From: an uncultured Acetatifactor sp.
GTDB lineage: Bacteria; Bacillota; Clostridia; Lachnospirales; Lachnospiraceae
NCBI GenBank assembly: GCA_934402375.1
Contig: CAKRUB010000004.1
Span: 1 to 64,000 of the forward strand
DNA length: 64,000 nucleotides
Reading direction: 5' to 3'
The translations under genes were made by a program, and so were the position numbers. This document shows positions 34,060-42,738 of the stretch, piece after piece; positions within the stretch are counted from its first letter, which is position 1; each line of letters starts with the position of its first letter. The notes beneath the pieces were generated by a model. The model had not been told where the DNA came from and did no database searches. It saw only the letters and a list, made by a program, of their open reading frames with translations.

Positions 34060-34830
34060 ATGGAAATCATGGAAATTGTCCTGTTGATTGCAGGCGGAGT
34101 AATATTTATCTTGAGCTTTCTGATACCGGAAGGTAAGGAAAAAGCATCGGGACAGTCGGCTGAACAGGCAAAAAAGGAGATCTCCGAGATGGTTGGCGCT
34201 GAGATGGAAAAGGTTCGCGGACATGTTGATGATGTTGTCAACGAAGCGGTGACCTATGCCACGGAAAAGACAGAGAGAGCGCTTGAGAGACTGACGAACG
34301 AAAAAATCATGGCGGTGAATGAGTACTCAGACACAGTGCTGGCAGAGATTCATAAGAATCACGAGGAGGCAATGTTTCTGTATGATATGTTGAATAACAA
34401 GCATGTCAATTTGAAAAATACCGTTTCGGAGGTCAACCGTACCGTGAAAGAGGCCGAGGAGGCGGTTTCCGGTTTCCGTGCATTGACACCGGAGGCATCA
34501 GAGAGCAGACAGAGTGCGGAGACTGTGCTGCATACGGAGGCAGAGAGGACGGCAGCACAGGAACAGCCGGCAGAGCAGACGGAAGCATCGGTGGAGGACA
34601 GTCAGAAGCAGACATATGTGGAAGAAGAGACCGGACAGGCAGAGGCAGCGAGTGCCGAGTCTGTGGAGCGTGTCAGCTTCCTTCAGGAGGATCAGACAGC
34701 CGGGCGTAACAGCAACGAGCGGATTCTGGAGCTGTATAAACAGGGAAAATCGAAGGTGGCGATTGCGAAAGAACTCGGACTGGGAGTCGGAGAGGTCAAG
34801 CTGGTGATAGACCTGTTTAAGAACCAGTAA
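34060..34830 (+). CDS. SwrB-like membrane coiled-coil protein (DUF6115 type)
   Basis: The 256-residue protein has one N-terminal TM helix (about 3-23), a charged coiled coil (about 28-135), a Glu/Gln/Ala-rich linker (about 140-215) and a C-terminal helix-turn-helix-like motif (ILELYKQGKSKVAIAKELG, then VGEVKLVIDLFKNQ). Bacillus SwrB has the same plan and the same place between sigD and rpsB, and is known to promote basal-body assembly and export activation. Homology is inferred from architecture and location. ATG 34060 follows GAAGGAA; ATG 34069 is possible. Confidence 0.7.
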   Translation: MEIMEIVLLIAGGVIFILSFLIPEGKEKASGQSAEQAKKEISEMVGAEMEKVRGHVDDVVNEAVTYATEKTERALERLTNEKIMAVNEYSDTVLAEIHKNHEEAMFLYDMLNNKHVNLKNTVSEVNRTVKEAEEAVSGFRALTPEASESRQSAETVLHTEAERTAAQEQPAEQTEASVEDSQKQTYVEEETGQAEAASAESVERVSFLQEDQTAGRNSNERILELYKQGKSKVAIAKELGLGVGEVKLVIDLFKNQ

Positions 34831-34845
34831 GGAAGGAAGAAGAAA

Positions 34846-35406
34846 GTGAAACTGAAATACTATCTGAGAGGGCTTGGCATCGGGATGCTGGTGACGGCTC
34901 TGATCATGGGATTTACGACAAGGGACAGCAGACCGTTGACGGATGCTGAGATCAAGGCAGCGGCGGCAGAACTCGGGATGGTGGAGAGCGATTCACTGAG
35001 ACTTGCAGACCTGCCGCAGAACCAGACACCGGAGCCGACGAAGAAACCCGAGACGACCCCGGAGGCGATGAAAGAGCCGGAAACGACACCAGAATCCGGT
35101 TCGGAGGAAGTGCCGGAGCCGACAGAAGAACCGGAAGCGACAAATGATTCTGAAAGGACACCGGAGCCTACCACGGAAGAGGCGGAGGAATCCGGCGCGA
35201 CTGTCTCTGTGACGGTCGATGCAGGTTTGGGTTCCAGAACCGTATGCAATCTGCTGGAGGAGGCCGGTGTGATCACGGATGCAGCGGAGTTCGACAAATA
35301 TTTATGCGATCAGGGCTATTCCAAAAGGATCAGCGTAGGAACCTTTGAGATTCCGGCAGATGCTTCGTGGGAGGAGATCACAAAAATCATAACGGGATCA
35401 AAATGA
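34846..35406 (+). CDS. Membrane-anchored MltG-like protein lacking the catalytic domain
   Basis: The 186-residue protein starts at GTG 34846 after AAGGAAGGAAG. It has an N-terminal TM/anchor helix (about 9-25), a Pro/Glu/Thr-rich linker (about 60-118, with TPEP and EPTEEPE repeats), and a C-terminal domain (about 120-186; VTVDAGLGSRTVCNLLEEA, then ISVGTFEIPADASWEEI). That domain resembles the LysM-like subdomain of the lytic transglycosylase MltG/YceG. The transglycosylase domain with its catalytic Glu is missing, so it may bind but not cut glycan. It ends the sigma-28 gene block. Confidence 0.7.
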   Translation: MKLKYYLRGLGIGMLVTALIMGFTTRDSRPLTDAEIKAAAAELGMVESDSLRLADLPQNQTPEPTKKPETTPEAMKEPETTPESGSEEVPEPTEEPEATNDSERTPEPTTEEAEESGATVSVTVDAGLGSRTVCNLLEEAGVITDAAEFDKYLCDQGYSKRISVGTFEIPADASWEEITKIITGSK

Positions 35407-35410
35407 GAAA

Positions 35411-35443
35411 AACCTCTTGAAACCTCTTGTCAAGAGGCTTTTC
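35411..35443 (+). terminator. Terminator of the fla/che operon with two alternative hairpins
   Basis: AACCTCTTG occurs twice (35411-35419 and 35421-35429), and CAAGAGG at 35431-35437 can pair with either copy. The outer pairing is extended by GAAAA against TTTTC and leaves an 11-base loop. The inner pairing gives a tight CCTCT/AGAGG hairpin. CTTTTCTT follows. The loop contains the -35 element of the next promoter. Confidence 0.7.
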
Positions 35444-35455
35444 TTATGCTATAAT
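35427..35455 (+). promoter_or_regulatory. Promoter of rpsB-tsf
   Basis: TTGTCA at 35427-35432, a 17-base spacer and TATAAT at 35450-35455 preceded by TG at 35447-35448 make a near-consensus sigma-A promoter. The -35 lies inside the preceding terminator hairpin. Transcription should start near 35462, giving a 5' leader of about 145 bases. Confidence 0.8.
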
Positions 35456-35477
35456 CTGAATGTTGTGACAAAAAACA

Positions 35478-35576
35478 CGTCTGATCATTTGACAGTGGTG
35501 CCTCTGCGGAAAAGAGCCGCAAAGTCGCTGGCAGAGAGAACCGGATTTTAACGCGATCCGGCGGAAAAATCAGACG
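35478..35576 (+). promoter_or_regulatory. Folded 5' leader of rpsB, candidate S2 autoregulatory RNA
   Basis: CGTCTGA at 35478-35484 pairs with TCAGACG at 35570-35576 and encloses two more perfect helices: CTCTGC (35502-35507) with GCAGAG (35531-35536), and CCGGAT (35541-35546) with ATCCGG (35556-35561). A competing local helix is GCGG (35506-35509) with CCGC (35517-35520). Ribosomal protein genes often carry such leaders for autoregulation. Binding of S2 here is an inference. Confidence 0.5.
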
Positions 35577-35606
35577 GAAGAATTCAACCAAACGGAGGTA
35601 GAAAAA

Positions 35607-36368
35607 ATGAGCGTTATTTCTATGAAGCAGTTACTTGAAGCAGGTGTTCATTTCGGACATCAGACCAGAAGATGGAACCCTAAGATGGCTCCCTACATCT
35701 TCACCGAGAGAAACGGTATCCACATCATCGATCTGCAGAAGTCTGTAGTAAAGGTAGATGAGGCATACAGAGCAATTTCCGAGATCGCTGCACAGGGCGG
35801 AACGATCCTGTTCGTCGGCACAAAGAAGCAGGCACAGGACGCAGTTAAGACCGAGGCTGAGCGTTGCGGAATGTACTATGTAAACGAGAGATGGCTGGGC
35901 GGCATGCTCACAAACTTCAAGACCATCCAGTCCCGTATTGCAAGACTTCATGCAATCGAGAAGATGTCTGAGGACGGAACCTTTGATGTACTTCCCAAGA
36001 AGGAAGTTATAGAGCTGAAGAAGGAATGGGAGAAGCTGGAGAAGAATCTTGGCGGTATCAAGAATATGTCCAGAATCCCTGACGCTATCTTTGTTGTAGA
36101 CCCCAAGAAGGAGAGAATCTGCGTACAGGAGGCTCATTCCCTTGGAATTACACTGATCGGTATCGGTGATACCAACTGTGATCCCGAAGAACTGGATTAC
36201 ATCATCCCTGGAAATGATGACGCTATCAGAGCCGTAAAGCTGATTGTTGCAAAGATGGCAGACGCTGTCATTGAGGCAAATCAGGGTGAGGCTGTCTATA
36301 CAGAAGAGGCTGTAGCTACCGATGCTGAGAATGCAGAGGACATCGAGGAAGTAGCAGACGCTGAGTAA
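35607..36368 (+). CDS. rpsB: 30S ribosomal protein S2
   Basis: S2 is a late-assembling small-subunit protein. The 253-residue sequence begins [19 protein letters not shown] and contains the family features [41 protein letters not shown] and [20 protein letters not shown]. The C-terminal 30 residues are acidic and variable. A GGAGGT site precedes the ATG. Codon use (heavy GTA, AAG, CTG) looks biased for high expression. Its place after the sigma-28 block matches Bacillus, where rpsB follows swrB. Confidence 0.98.
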   Translation: MSVISMKQLLEAGVHFGHQTRRWNPKMAPYIFTERNGIHIIDLQKSVVKVDEAYRAISEIAAQGGTILFVGTKKQAQDAVKTEAERCGMYYVNERWLGGMLTNFKTIQSRIARLHAIEKMSEDGTFDVLPKKEVIELKKEWEKLEKNLGGIKNMSRIPDAIFVVDPKKERICVQEAHSLGITLIGIGDTNCDPEELDYIIPGNDDAIRAVKLIVAKMADAVIEANQGEAVYTEEAVATDAENAEDIEEVADAE

Positions 36369-36444
36369 TGATGGCATGGAAGCGGCGAGTTTCAGGGCAG
36401 CCGTTTCAGAAACAGACAAATAACCGGGATGGAGGAAATAGAAA

Positions 36445-37383
36445 ATGGCAGAAGTTACTGCGGCTATGGTAAAAGAACTGCGTGAGATGACCGGCGCAGG
36501 CATGATGGATTGCAAGAAGGCTCTTAATGAGACGAACGGAAATATGGAAGAGGCTGTCGAAGTTCTGAGAAAGAACGGACAGGCTAAGGCAGTTAAGAAG
36601 GAAGGCAGAATCGCGGCTGAGGGTATCTGCCGTGTTGCCATGAAGGGTGACAAGGCGGCAGCGGTTGTCGAGGTAAACTCCGAGACTGACTTCGTTGCAA
36701 AGAACGAGACCTTCCAGCAGTTTGTAGAGGCTGTTGCAGAGCAGGCTGTCAATTCAACTGCAGCTGATATGGATGCTTTCCTTGCTGAGAGTTGGGCACA
36801 GGATACTTCCAAGACTGTACAGGAAGCTCTGGTTGACAAGATCGCTGTTATCGGTGAGAAGCTGAGCATCAGAAGATTTGAGAAGGTAGAAGAGAACGAA
36901 GGCTGTGTGGTATCTTATGTACATGGCGGCGGACGTATCGGTGTTATTGTTGACGCTAAGACCGATGTCGTCAATGATGCAGTCAAGGAGGCACTGACCA
37001 ACCTTGCTATGCAGATTGCAGCTCTTTATCCGAAGTATGTTGCAACCTCTGATGTGTCCGAGGAATACAAGGCACATGAGAAGGAAATCATTGCAGCACA
37101 GATCGAGCAGGATCCTAAGATGGCAGGAAAGCCTGAGAAGGTAATCGAAGGTGCTATCCTCGGACGTCTGAACAAGGAGCTGAAGGAGGTTTGTCTCCTT
37201 GAGCAGGTTTATGTAAAGGCGGAAGACGGAAAGCAGACTGTTGCACAGTATCTTGCACAGGTTGCAAAGGAGAACAATGCAACGATCAGCATCCAGAAGT
37301 TTGTTCGTTTTGAGACTGGTGAAGGTCTTGAGAAGAAGCAGGAGGATTTTGCTGCTGAGGTTGCTGCCCAGATGGCAAAATAA
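36445..37383 (+). CDS. tsf: Translation elongation factor Ts
   Basis: EF-Ts recycles EF-Tu by nucleotide exchange. The 312-residue protein has the N-terminal UBA-like segment (VKELREMTGAGMMDCKKAL), the core signature VEVNSETDFVAKN (about 76-88) and the C-terminal dimerisation/core domain (LLEQVYVKAEDGKQTVAQYL). The ATGGAGGAAATAG site precedes the start. It follows rpsB by 76 bases, the conserved pairing, and a strong terminator follows. The pyrH-frr genes that follow in many Firmicutes are not next here. Confidence 0.98.
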   Translation: MAEVTAAMVKELREMTGAGMMDCKKALNETNGNMEEAVEVLRKNGQAKAVKKEGRIAAEGICRVAMKGDKAAAVVEVNSETDFVAKNETFQQFVEAVAEQAVNSTAADMDAFLAESWAQDTSKTVQEALVDKIAVIGEKLSIRRFEKVEENEGCVVSYVHGGGRIGVIVDAKTDVVNDAVKEALTNLAMQIAALYPKYVATSDVSEEYKAHEKEIIAAQIEQDPKMAGKPEKVIEGAILGRLNKELKEVCLLEQVYVKAEDGKQTVAQYLAQVAKENNATISIQKFVRFETGEGLEKKQEDFAAEVAAQMAK

Positions 37384-37416
37384 ATTTTAAAGATTTTTGA
37401 AATAAGCGTTAAAATC

Positions 37417-37453
37417 AAGGCGGCGGCTGTAATTTTCAGACAGCCGCTGCTTT
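37417..37453 (+). terminator. Rho-independent terminator after tsf
   Basis: GCGGCTGT (37423-37430) pairs perfectly with ACAGCCGC (37440-37447). Outer pairs AAGGCG/TGCTTT extend the stem, the loop has nine bases, and TTTTA follows. It ends the rpsB-tsf unit. Confidence 0.85.
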
Positions 37454-37498
37454 TATGCCCGGAATTATTGCATTATTTGCTTGAATTGACAAAAAAAG

Positions 37499-37527
37499 TA
37501 GACAACATTAGGAAAAACTGGTAAAAT
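37499..37527 (+). promoter_or_regulatory. Promoter of the GGDEF-EAL gene
   Basis: TAGACA at 37499-37504, a 17-base spacer and TAAAAT at 37522-37527 with TG at 37519-37520 form a plausible extended -10 promoter. The exact TTGACA at 37486 has no -10 at the right distance. The leader to the ATG at 37560 is about 27 bases. Confidence 0.5.
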
Positions 37528-37559
37528 TATACATATAAATTGGAAGCAGGGTGATGTGA

Positions 37560-39842
37560 ATGAAGCTGATATATGCCATAGGATTTGCTCTTGTTGGAAT
37601 TATCTTACTATTCTGCACTTATAAAGCGAGTCATAATGAGAGGAAGATTGCTCAGGATATCAAATGGGTTTTTTATCATGCATTTTTCGCAGTTGTTGCC
37701 AACATTGTTGTGACACTGACGACAAATCAAAAGGTCTGCATGGCAGCATACAATGTGTTCTGTGTCTGTATCGACTGGCTGCTTCTGGATATTCTGCTTT
37801 TTGTACTTGATTTCTCGGGCATCGACAGTAAGGGCAGGCGCTATGTCAAGCCCCGTCTGTGGAAGCTCTTATTGGCGCTGGATTCAGCGTCCCTTTTGTT
37901 AAACTATTTCTTTCAGCATGCATATGAATGTGTGCCTATCTATACGGAAACAGGAGAGTTATGCTTCCACCCGGTCTATGGTATCGCATACTACATCCAT
38001 CTGGCTGTGGCTTATTTTCTGGTAATCTGTAGTTTTCTGACCTTGATTTACAAGGCTTCAAAGACTCCTCAGGTTTATCGCATGAAATATGTTGTTGTTC
38101 TGTTCATATTGGCGTTCATTGTAATAGGGGATACAGTGTTCATTTTTACCGATACTGTTTTTAACACCTCTGTTATCTTTTTTGCGCTCGGTGCAATCGT
38201 GATCTACTATTTCGCCGCTGTTTACGCGCCAAAGGATTTGATGCAGCGCACGCTGTCCATGGTGGTACAGGGAATGGATGACGCTATCTTTATCTTTGAT
38301 GAAGACGGAAACTGCATCCATGTCAATGACAGTGCGAGAAAACTTATGCGTGTTGAGGCATTGACACTTCAAAGCATAGAAAAGGAGTTTGCGGACTGGT
38401 GTTCGAAAAATGACTACCGGCGTGAAAGAGGAAAGGAGTATTCCGTTGTCAGAACCTATGGGGAGAGAAAGGTTCACTACAAAATGTTCTTCCGAAGTCT
38501 GCTCGATGAAAAACAGTGCTATCTCGGTGGATTTTTTACGGTACAGGATCGCACGGAGGAAGTCAATAATCTGGAAAGAGAGCATTATGCGGCGAACCAT
38601 GACGAACTGACAGGTATTTATAACAGACAGTGCTTTTATAATTATGTTGCGGAGCGGCTGCGGACAGATACGGAGAGTGATTATCTGATTGTCTGCTCTG
38701 ACATCCGGAACTTTAAAATGATTAACGACATATTCGGAACGGAAAGGGGAGATAAGCTGCTTATCCGTATTGGAAAGTCGTTGCGTTTATGCACGAAAGA
38801 GGATGAAATCTATGCGCGTCTGGAGAGCGACCGCTTCGGTCTGCTGATGAAAAAGGAATATTTCCAGGAAGAGATATTTACGAAAGAGGTGACAAGGGTA
38901 TTACATATTGAAGGGAACGAGGCATATCCGATACAGCTGTGCATCGGCGTGTATGAGGTGACGGACAGAGAGGTTCCTGTCTCTGTCATGTGCGACAGAG
39001 CGCTTATGGCAGCTGCCACTTTAAAGGGAAATTACGGAAGGCAGATTGCCTACTACGATGAAGAGCTTCGCAGAAGTGTGCTGAGGGAGCAGGAGCTGAC
39101 CGGAGAGCTTGAGGATGCGATTGCAACCCGGCAGTTTAAGATGTATCTCCAGCCGCAGATGGACGGCGAGGGTAAGATGCTTGGGGCGGAGGCTCTGGTG
39201 AGATGGATACATCCGGTAAAGGGAATGATCAGTCCGGCGGAATTTATCGGTGTTTTTGAGCGGAACGGAACCATTACAAAGCTGGATTATTATATGTGGG
39301 AGACTGCCTGTATGCAGCTGAGAAAGTGGAAGGAGCAGGGAAGGGAAGATATATATATATCGGTGAACATTTCCCCGAAGGACTTCTACTTTATGGATGT
39401 TTATAAGGCATTTACGGAGCTGGTTGCGAAGCATGGGATCAGTCCGGCAAATCTGAAGCTTGAGATAACGGAGACAGCCATGATGTCTGAGCTGGAGCGG
39501 CAGCGCAAGCTGATTGCCAGACTCCGGGCGGCAGGCTTTGTCGTTGAGATGGACGATTTCGGAAGCGGCTATTCCTCGCTGAATATGTTGAAGGATATTC
39601 AGGTGGACACGCTGAAGATTGACATGGCATTTCTCGGAAAGACGGACAATGAGGATCGCGCGTCAAAGATATTGAAGATGGTGGTTGAACTGTCAAAGCA
39701 GCTCGAGATACCTGTTATCACCGAGGGGGTTGAAACCCATGATCAGGTGGAATTTTTACGCAAAATCGGATGTGACATGTTTCAGGGATACTATTTTGCA
39801 AAGCCGATGGATGTCAGCGCGTTTGAAGAGAAATATCTGTAA
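37560..39842 (+). CDS. 7TM GGDEF-EAL protein, probable c-di-GMP phosphodiesterase
   Basis: The 760-residue membrane protein has a seven-helix N-terminal sensor region of the 7TM-histidine-kinase type (about 1-225), a PAS-like domain (about 235-335; DDAIFIFDEDGNCIHVNDS), a GGDEF domain (about 345-505; HDELTGIYNR) and an EAL domain (about 515-760). The GGDEF motif is replaced by LESDRF (about 420), so cyclase activity is unlikely. The EAL part is intact (GAEALVRW, ISPKDF, LEITETAMM, MDDFGSGYSSLNML, KIDMAFL, ITEGVET), so it should degrade c-di-GMP. It stands just after the operon that encodes a PilZ receptor. Confidence 0.9.
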   Translation: MKLIYAIGFALVGIILLFCTYKASHNERKIAQDIKWVFYHAFFAVVANIVVTLTTNQKVCMAAYNVFCVCIDWLLLDILLFVLDFSGIDSKGRRYVKPRLWKLLLALDSASLLLNYFFQHAYECVPIYTETGELCFHPVYGIAYYIHLAVAYFLVICSFLTLIYKASKTPQVYRMKYVVVLFILAFIVIGDTVFIFTDTVFNTSVIFFALGAIVIYYFAAVYAPKDLMQRTLSMVVQGMDDAIFIFDEDGNCIHVNDSARKLMRVEALTLQSIEKEFADWCSKNDYRRERGKEYSVVRTYGERKVHYKMFFRSLLDEKQCYLGGFFTVQDRTEEVNNLEREHYAANHDELTGIYNRQCFYNYVAERLRTDTESDYLIVCSDIRNFKMINDIFGTERGDKLLIRIGKSLRLCTKEDEIYARLESDRFGLLMKKEYFQEEIFTKEVTRVLHIEGNEAYPIQLCIGVYEVTDREVPVSVMCDRALMAAATLKGNYGRQIAYYDEELRRSVLREQELTGELEDAIATRQFKMYLQPQMDGEGKMLGAEALVRWIHPVKGMISPAEFIGVFERNGTITKLDYYMWETACMQLRKWKEQGREDIYISVNISPKDFYFMDVYKAFTELVAKHGISPANLKLEITETAMMSELERQRKLIARLRAAGFVVEMDDFGSGYSSLNMLKDIQVDTLKIDMAFLGKTDNEDRASKILKMVVELSKQLEIPVITEGVETHDQVEFLRKIGCDMFQGYYFAKPMDVSAFEEKYL

Positions 39843-39868
39843 GAGGAAATGCGGGCTGGAGGTAGAGT

Positions 39869-42733
39869 ATGCATAGTGCGTTTGTGATACTTCAGATTGT
39901 GGCAATAGGGATAGCGTTTATCGCTATGGGCTTTCTGCTCTACGGGGACGGCTCCAGAGAGCAGAAGCTGATGATCTTTTTTATCGGTGGCGGGCTGGTT
40001 CAGAATGTGGCTTATTTGTTGGAACTGACGGCGGCGACGAGGGAAGTGGCTGTCGCGGCACTGAAAATGGAGTATCTTGGCTCCTGTTTTATTGCTCTTA
40101 CCTATTCCTGGTTCGTCTATTGCTATTGTAACAGAAAACAGCCCCTGCTTCTTTTTAAAGCTATTGCGGTGATAAATAATCTGATTTTGATTGCAGTGTT
40201 TACCTGTGAGAGACATAGCCTGTATTACAGGAGCATAGAGTGGATGACGGACGAGGCTGGGCATACCTATCTGTCATTGTCCTATGGTCCACTGTATTTC
40301 GTCTTTATCAGTATATCCTGCGGTCTGCCCTATCTTTTATCCGTGTATGTGCTGATCAGCGAGGCATGGAAGCGTCCGAGTCATGCGCGGAAGAGGAGCT
40401 ATCCGGTATTTATGGTATTGTCCACCGCGCCTTTTGCTGCGCTGGGAATCTACTGGTGCCATGCAATTCCCTGCTATGATCCGTCACCGGTGACGACGAG
40501 CGTTATGCTTTCTCTGGTTGTCATACTGGTATGGGGAAAGAAAAATTATGACTTCTCCCGAATGGCAGCTGCCATGGTGTTACGAAATATGGATGACGGA
40601 GTTATCATTCTTGACGAAAAACGGCGTATTATGGAATATAATCCCGCTGCCGCAGATATTTTTACGGAGCTGAATTTCCAGTCGGTTGGTGACAGCATTG
40701 AGGACATGGAGGATTTCCCGGAGGATGTGCTGGACGACGAGGAGACAAAGAGGAGTTTCTCGCTGAATAAGAGATTTTATGAGTGCCATGTGAAGCAGAT
40801 CCCGGATAAGCGGGGGGTGACACAGGGCTTTATTGTGCTTGTGCTGGATGTGACGGAGACAAGAAATTATATTGATGAAATCAAGCGTATCCGTGAGCAG
40901 GCGGAAAAGGCAAATACGGCGAAGAGCGAATTCCTTGCGAATATGTCCCATGAGATCAGGACGCCGATGAATGCCATTGTCGGTCTGAGCGATATTATTA
41001 TGGAGGAGAGCCGCGGAAGAAAGGTGTACGGCTATGCCTACGATATTAAATCCGCGTCGCAGAATCTTCTTACCATTATTAACGATATACTCGATCTTTC
41101 GAAGGTGGAAGCGGGCAAGATGGAGCTGGTGACAGATGACTACTATATCAGGAATGTTGTCACGGAGGCTGTGAACATGATGGATATTGCAGCCACGAGC
41201 CGCGGGCTTACCCTGCTTCGGGATTACGATTATTCTCTTCCTAGCATGTATCACGGGGATGCGGGAAGGATTAAGCAGATATTGATTAATATCATGAATA
41301 ATGCCATTAAGTTTACAAAGGAAGGGCATGTCAAGATCAGCGTGAGCGGTTGTCCGGCATCCGAACCGGACACCGAGATACTGACCTTCCGGGTGGAGGA
41401 TACAGGCTGCGGTATCCGGCAGGAGGATATGGAGAAGATCTTCGAGGACTTCAAGCAGGTGGACGCAAAGAAGAACCGTGGAGTCGAGGGAACAGGACTG
41501 GGACTTTCCATTACAAAGCGGCTTGTACAGCTGATGAGGGGATCGATCCGTGTGGAAAGCGTCTATGGGCAGGGGACTACGTTTATCGTTGAAATTCCGC
41601 AGAAGATCGTGGACAAGCGCACCCTGACGGAGACGAAGGATGAACAACAGAAGGAAGCGGCCCAGCTGGACACCTTTGTCGTGGATGGATATAAGGTGCT
41701 TGTTGTGGATGATAATCTCATTAACCGCAAGGTGGCAATGGGCTTCCTGAAGAATTATGGCTTTGAACTGACAGAGGCAGGAAGCGGTGCCGAGGCGGTC
41801 GAACTAGTCAGAAAGAACAGGTACAACATGATCTTCATGGATCATATGATGCCGGAGATGGATGGAATAGAGGCGACAAGGATCATTCGGGAAGAGTGCG
41901 GTGCAAACGGAAGGACGCCGGTCATGGTGGCACTGACGGCAAACGCCATGGAGGGGATGAGAGACACCTTCTTAAAATGCGGATTCCAGGACTTTATCTC
42001 GAAGCCGCTGGATAGAAAACAGCTCAATGAGATTCTGACCAGATGGATACCGAGCTCCTTCCGGCATCCGAAGAGAGTGGTAAAGAAAAAGCAGGTCGTT
42101 CAGATCAGGTTTGAAGATATTAATATCAAGGGTATTGATATTGGAGCGGCAATGCGATATCATACTGGTGAGGTCGCGGATTATCTGGAGCTGCTGCAGC
42201 TGTATTGCATGGACGGCAGGCGGAAATGTGAGCTGCTGCGAAAGCTGCTGGGTGAGCGGGACTATACGAATTATGAGATTGAGGTGCATGGGTTAAAGAG
42301 CGCATCCGCGAATATCGGAGCAATGGAGCTGTCTGGGCATGCAAAGGAGCACGAGGAGGCTGCTTCGAGAGGGGATGAGGCATTTATCGTCAGACATGCG
42401 GATGATCTGCTGAACTGCTATGAGGGGCAGCTGAATGAAATTGAAGGCTTCTTAAAGCGCAGAGAGCAGGAACAGGATGATGGCTATAACGACGATGTCG
42501 TATGCATTGATATGCAGGTGATCATCAGAGAGACAAGGGAAGCATTGAACCTGCTTGAAAATTTCCACCCGAAGGACAGCATCCGTATCCTTGAGGGGAT
42601 TCTCCATTATCAGCTGGATTTTGAACTGAAAGAGAAGCTGCAGGAGATTGAACAACAGTTAAAAATGTATGAGGATGATAAGGCAGAAGAATTGCTGAAC
42701 CAGCTGCTTGAATGGCTGGAGAGGGAGGAGTAG
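39869..42733 (+). CDS. 7TM hybrid histidine kinase with REC and Hpt domains
   Basis: The 954-residue protein has a 7TM sensor region (about 1-225), a PAS-like domain (about 235-330), HisKA with His361 (FLANMSHEIRTPMNAIVG), HATPase (about 455-580; NNAIKFTKEG, EDTGCGI, GTGLGLSI), a receiver with Asp658 (MIFMDHMMPEMDG) and an Hpt domain with His807 (EVHGLKSASANIGAMEL). A final helical segment (889-951) is repeated twice in the next gene product. It is thus a complete internal phosphorelay likely to feed the response regulator that follows. The ATG is 26 bases after the GGDEF-EAL stop. The signal sensed is unknown. Confidence 0.93.
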   Translation: MHSAFVILQIVAIGIAFIAMGFLLYGDGSREQKLMIFFIGGGLVQNVAYLLELTAATREVAVAALKMEYLGSCFIALTYSWFVYCYCNRKQPLLLFKAIAVINNLILIAVFTCERHSLYYRSIEWMTDEAGHTYLSLSYGPLYFVFISISCGLPYLLSVYVLISEAWKRPSHARKRSYPVFMVLSTAPFAALGIYWCHAIPCYDPSPVTTSVMLSLVVILVWGKKNYDFSRMAAAMVLRNMDDGVIILDEKRRIMEYNPAAADIFTELNFQSVGDSIEDMEDFPEDVLDDEETKRSFSLNKRFYECHVKQIPDKRGVTQGFIVLVLDVTETRNYIDEIKRIREQAEKANTAKSEFLANMSHEIRTPMNAIVGLSDIIMEESRGRKVYGYAYDIKSASQNLLTIINDILDLSKVEAGKMELVTDDYYIRNVVTEAVNMMDIAATSRGLTLLRDYDYSLPSMYHGDAGRIKQILINIMNNAIKFTKEGHVKISVSGCPASEPDTEILTFRVEDTGCGIRQEDMEKIFEDFKQVDAKKNRGVEGTGLGLSITKRLVQLMRGSIRVESVYGQGTTFIVEIPQKIVDKRTLTETKDEQQKEAAQLDTFVVDGYKVLVVDDNLINRKVAMGFLKNYGFELTEAGSGAEAVELVRKNRYNMIFMDHMMPEMDGIEATRIIREECGANGRTPVMVALTANAMEGMRDTFLKCGFQDFISKPLDRKQLNEILTRWIPSSFRHPKRVVKKKQVVQIRFEDINIKGIDIGAAMRYHTGEVADYLELLQLYCMDGRRKCELLRKLLGERDYTNYEIEVHGLKSASANIGAMELSGHAKEHEEAASRGDEAFIVRHADDLLNCYEGQLNEIEGFLKRREQEQDDGYNDDVVCIDMQVIIRETREALNLLENFHPKDSIRILEGILHYQLDFELKEKLQEIEQQLKMYEDDKAEELLNQLLEWLEREE

Positions 42734-42738
42734 AACAC

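Noticed and set aside
35631..36869. Minus-strand open frame of 412 codons
   Set aside because: It spans rpsB and tsf on the wrong strand; biased codons of ribosomal genes leave long open antisense frames.
37486..37491. Exact TTGACA as -35 of the GGDEF-EAL gene
   Set aside because: No acceptable -10 lies 16-18 bases downstream; the TAGACA/TAAAAT pair fits better.
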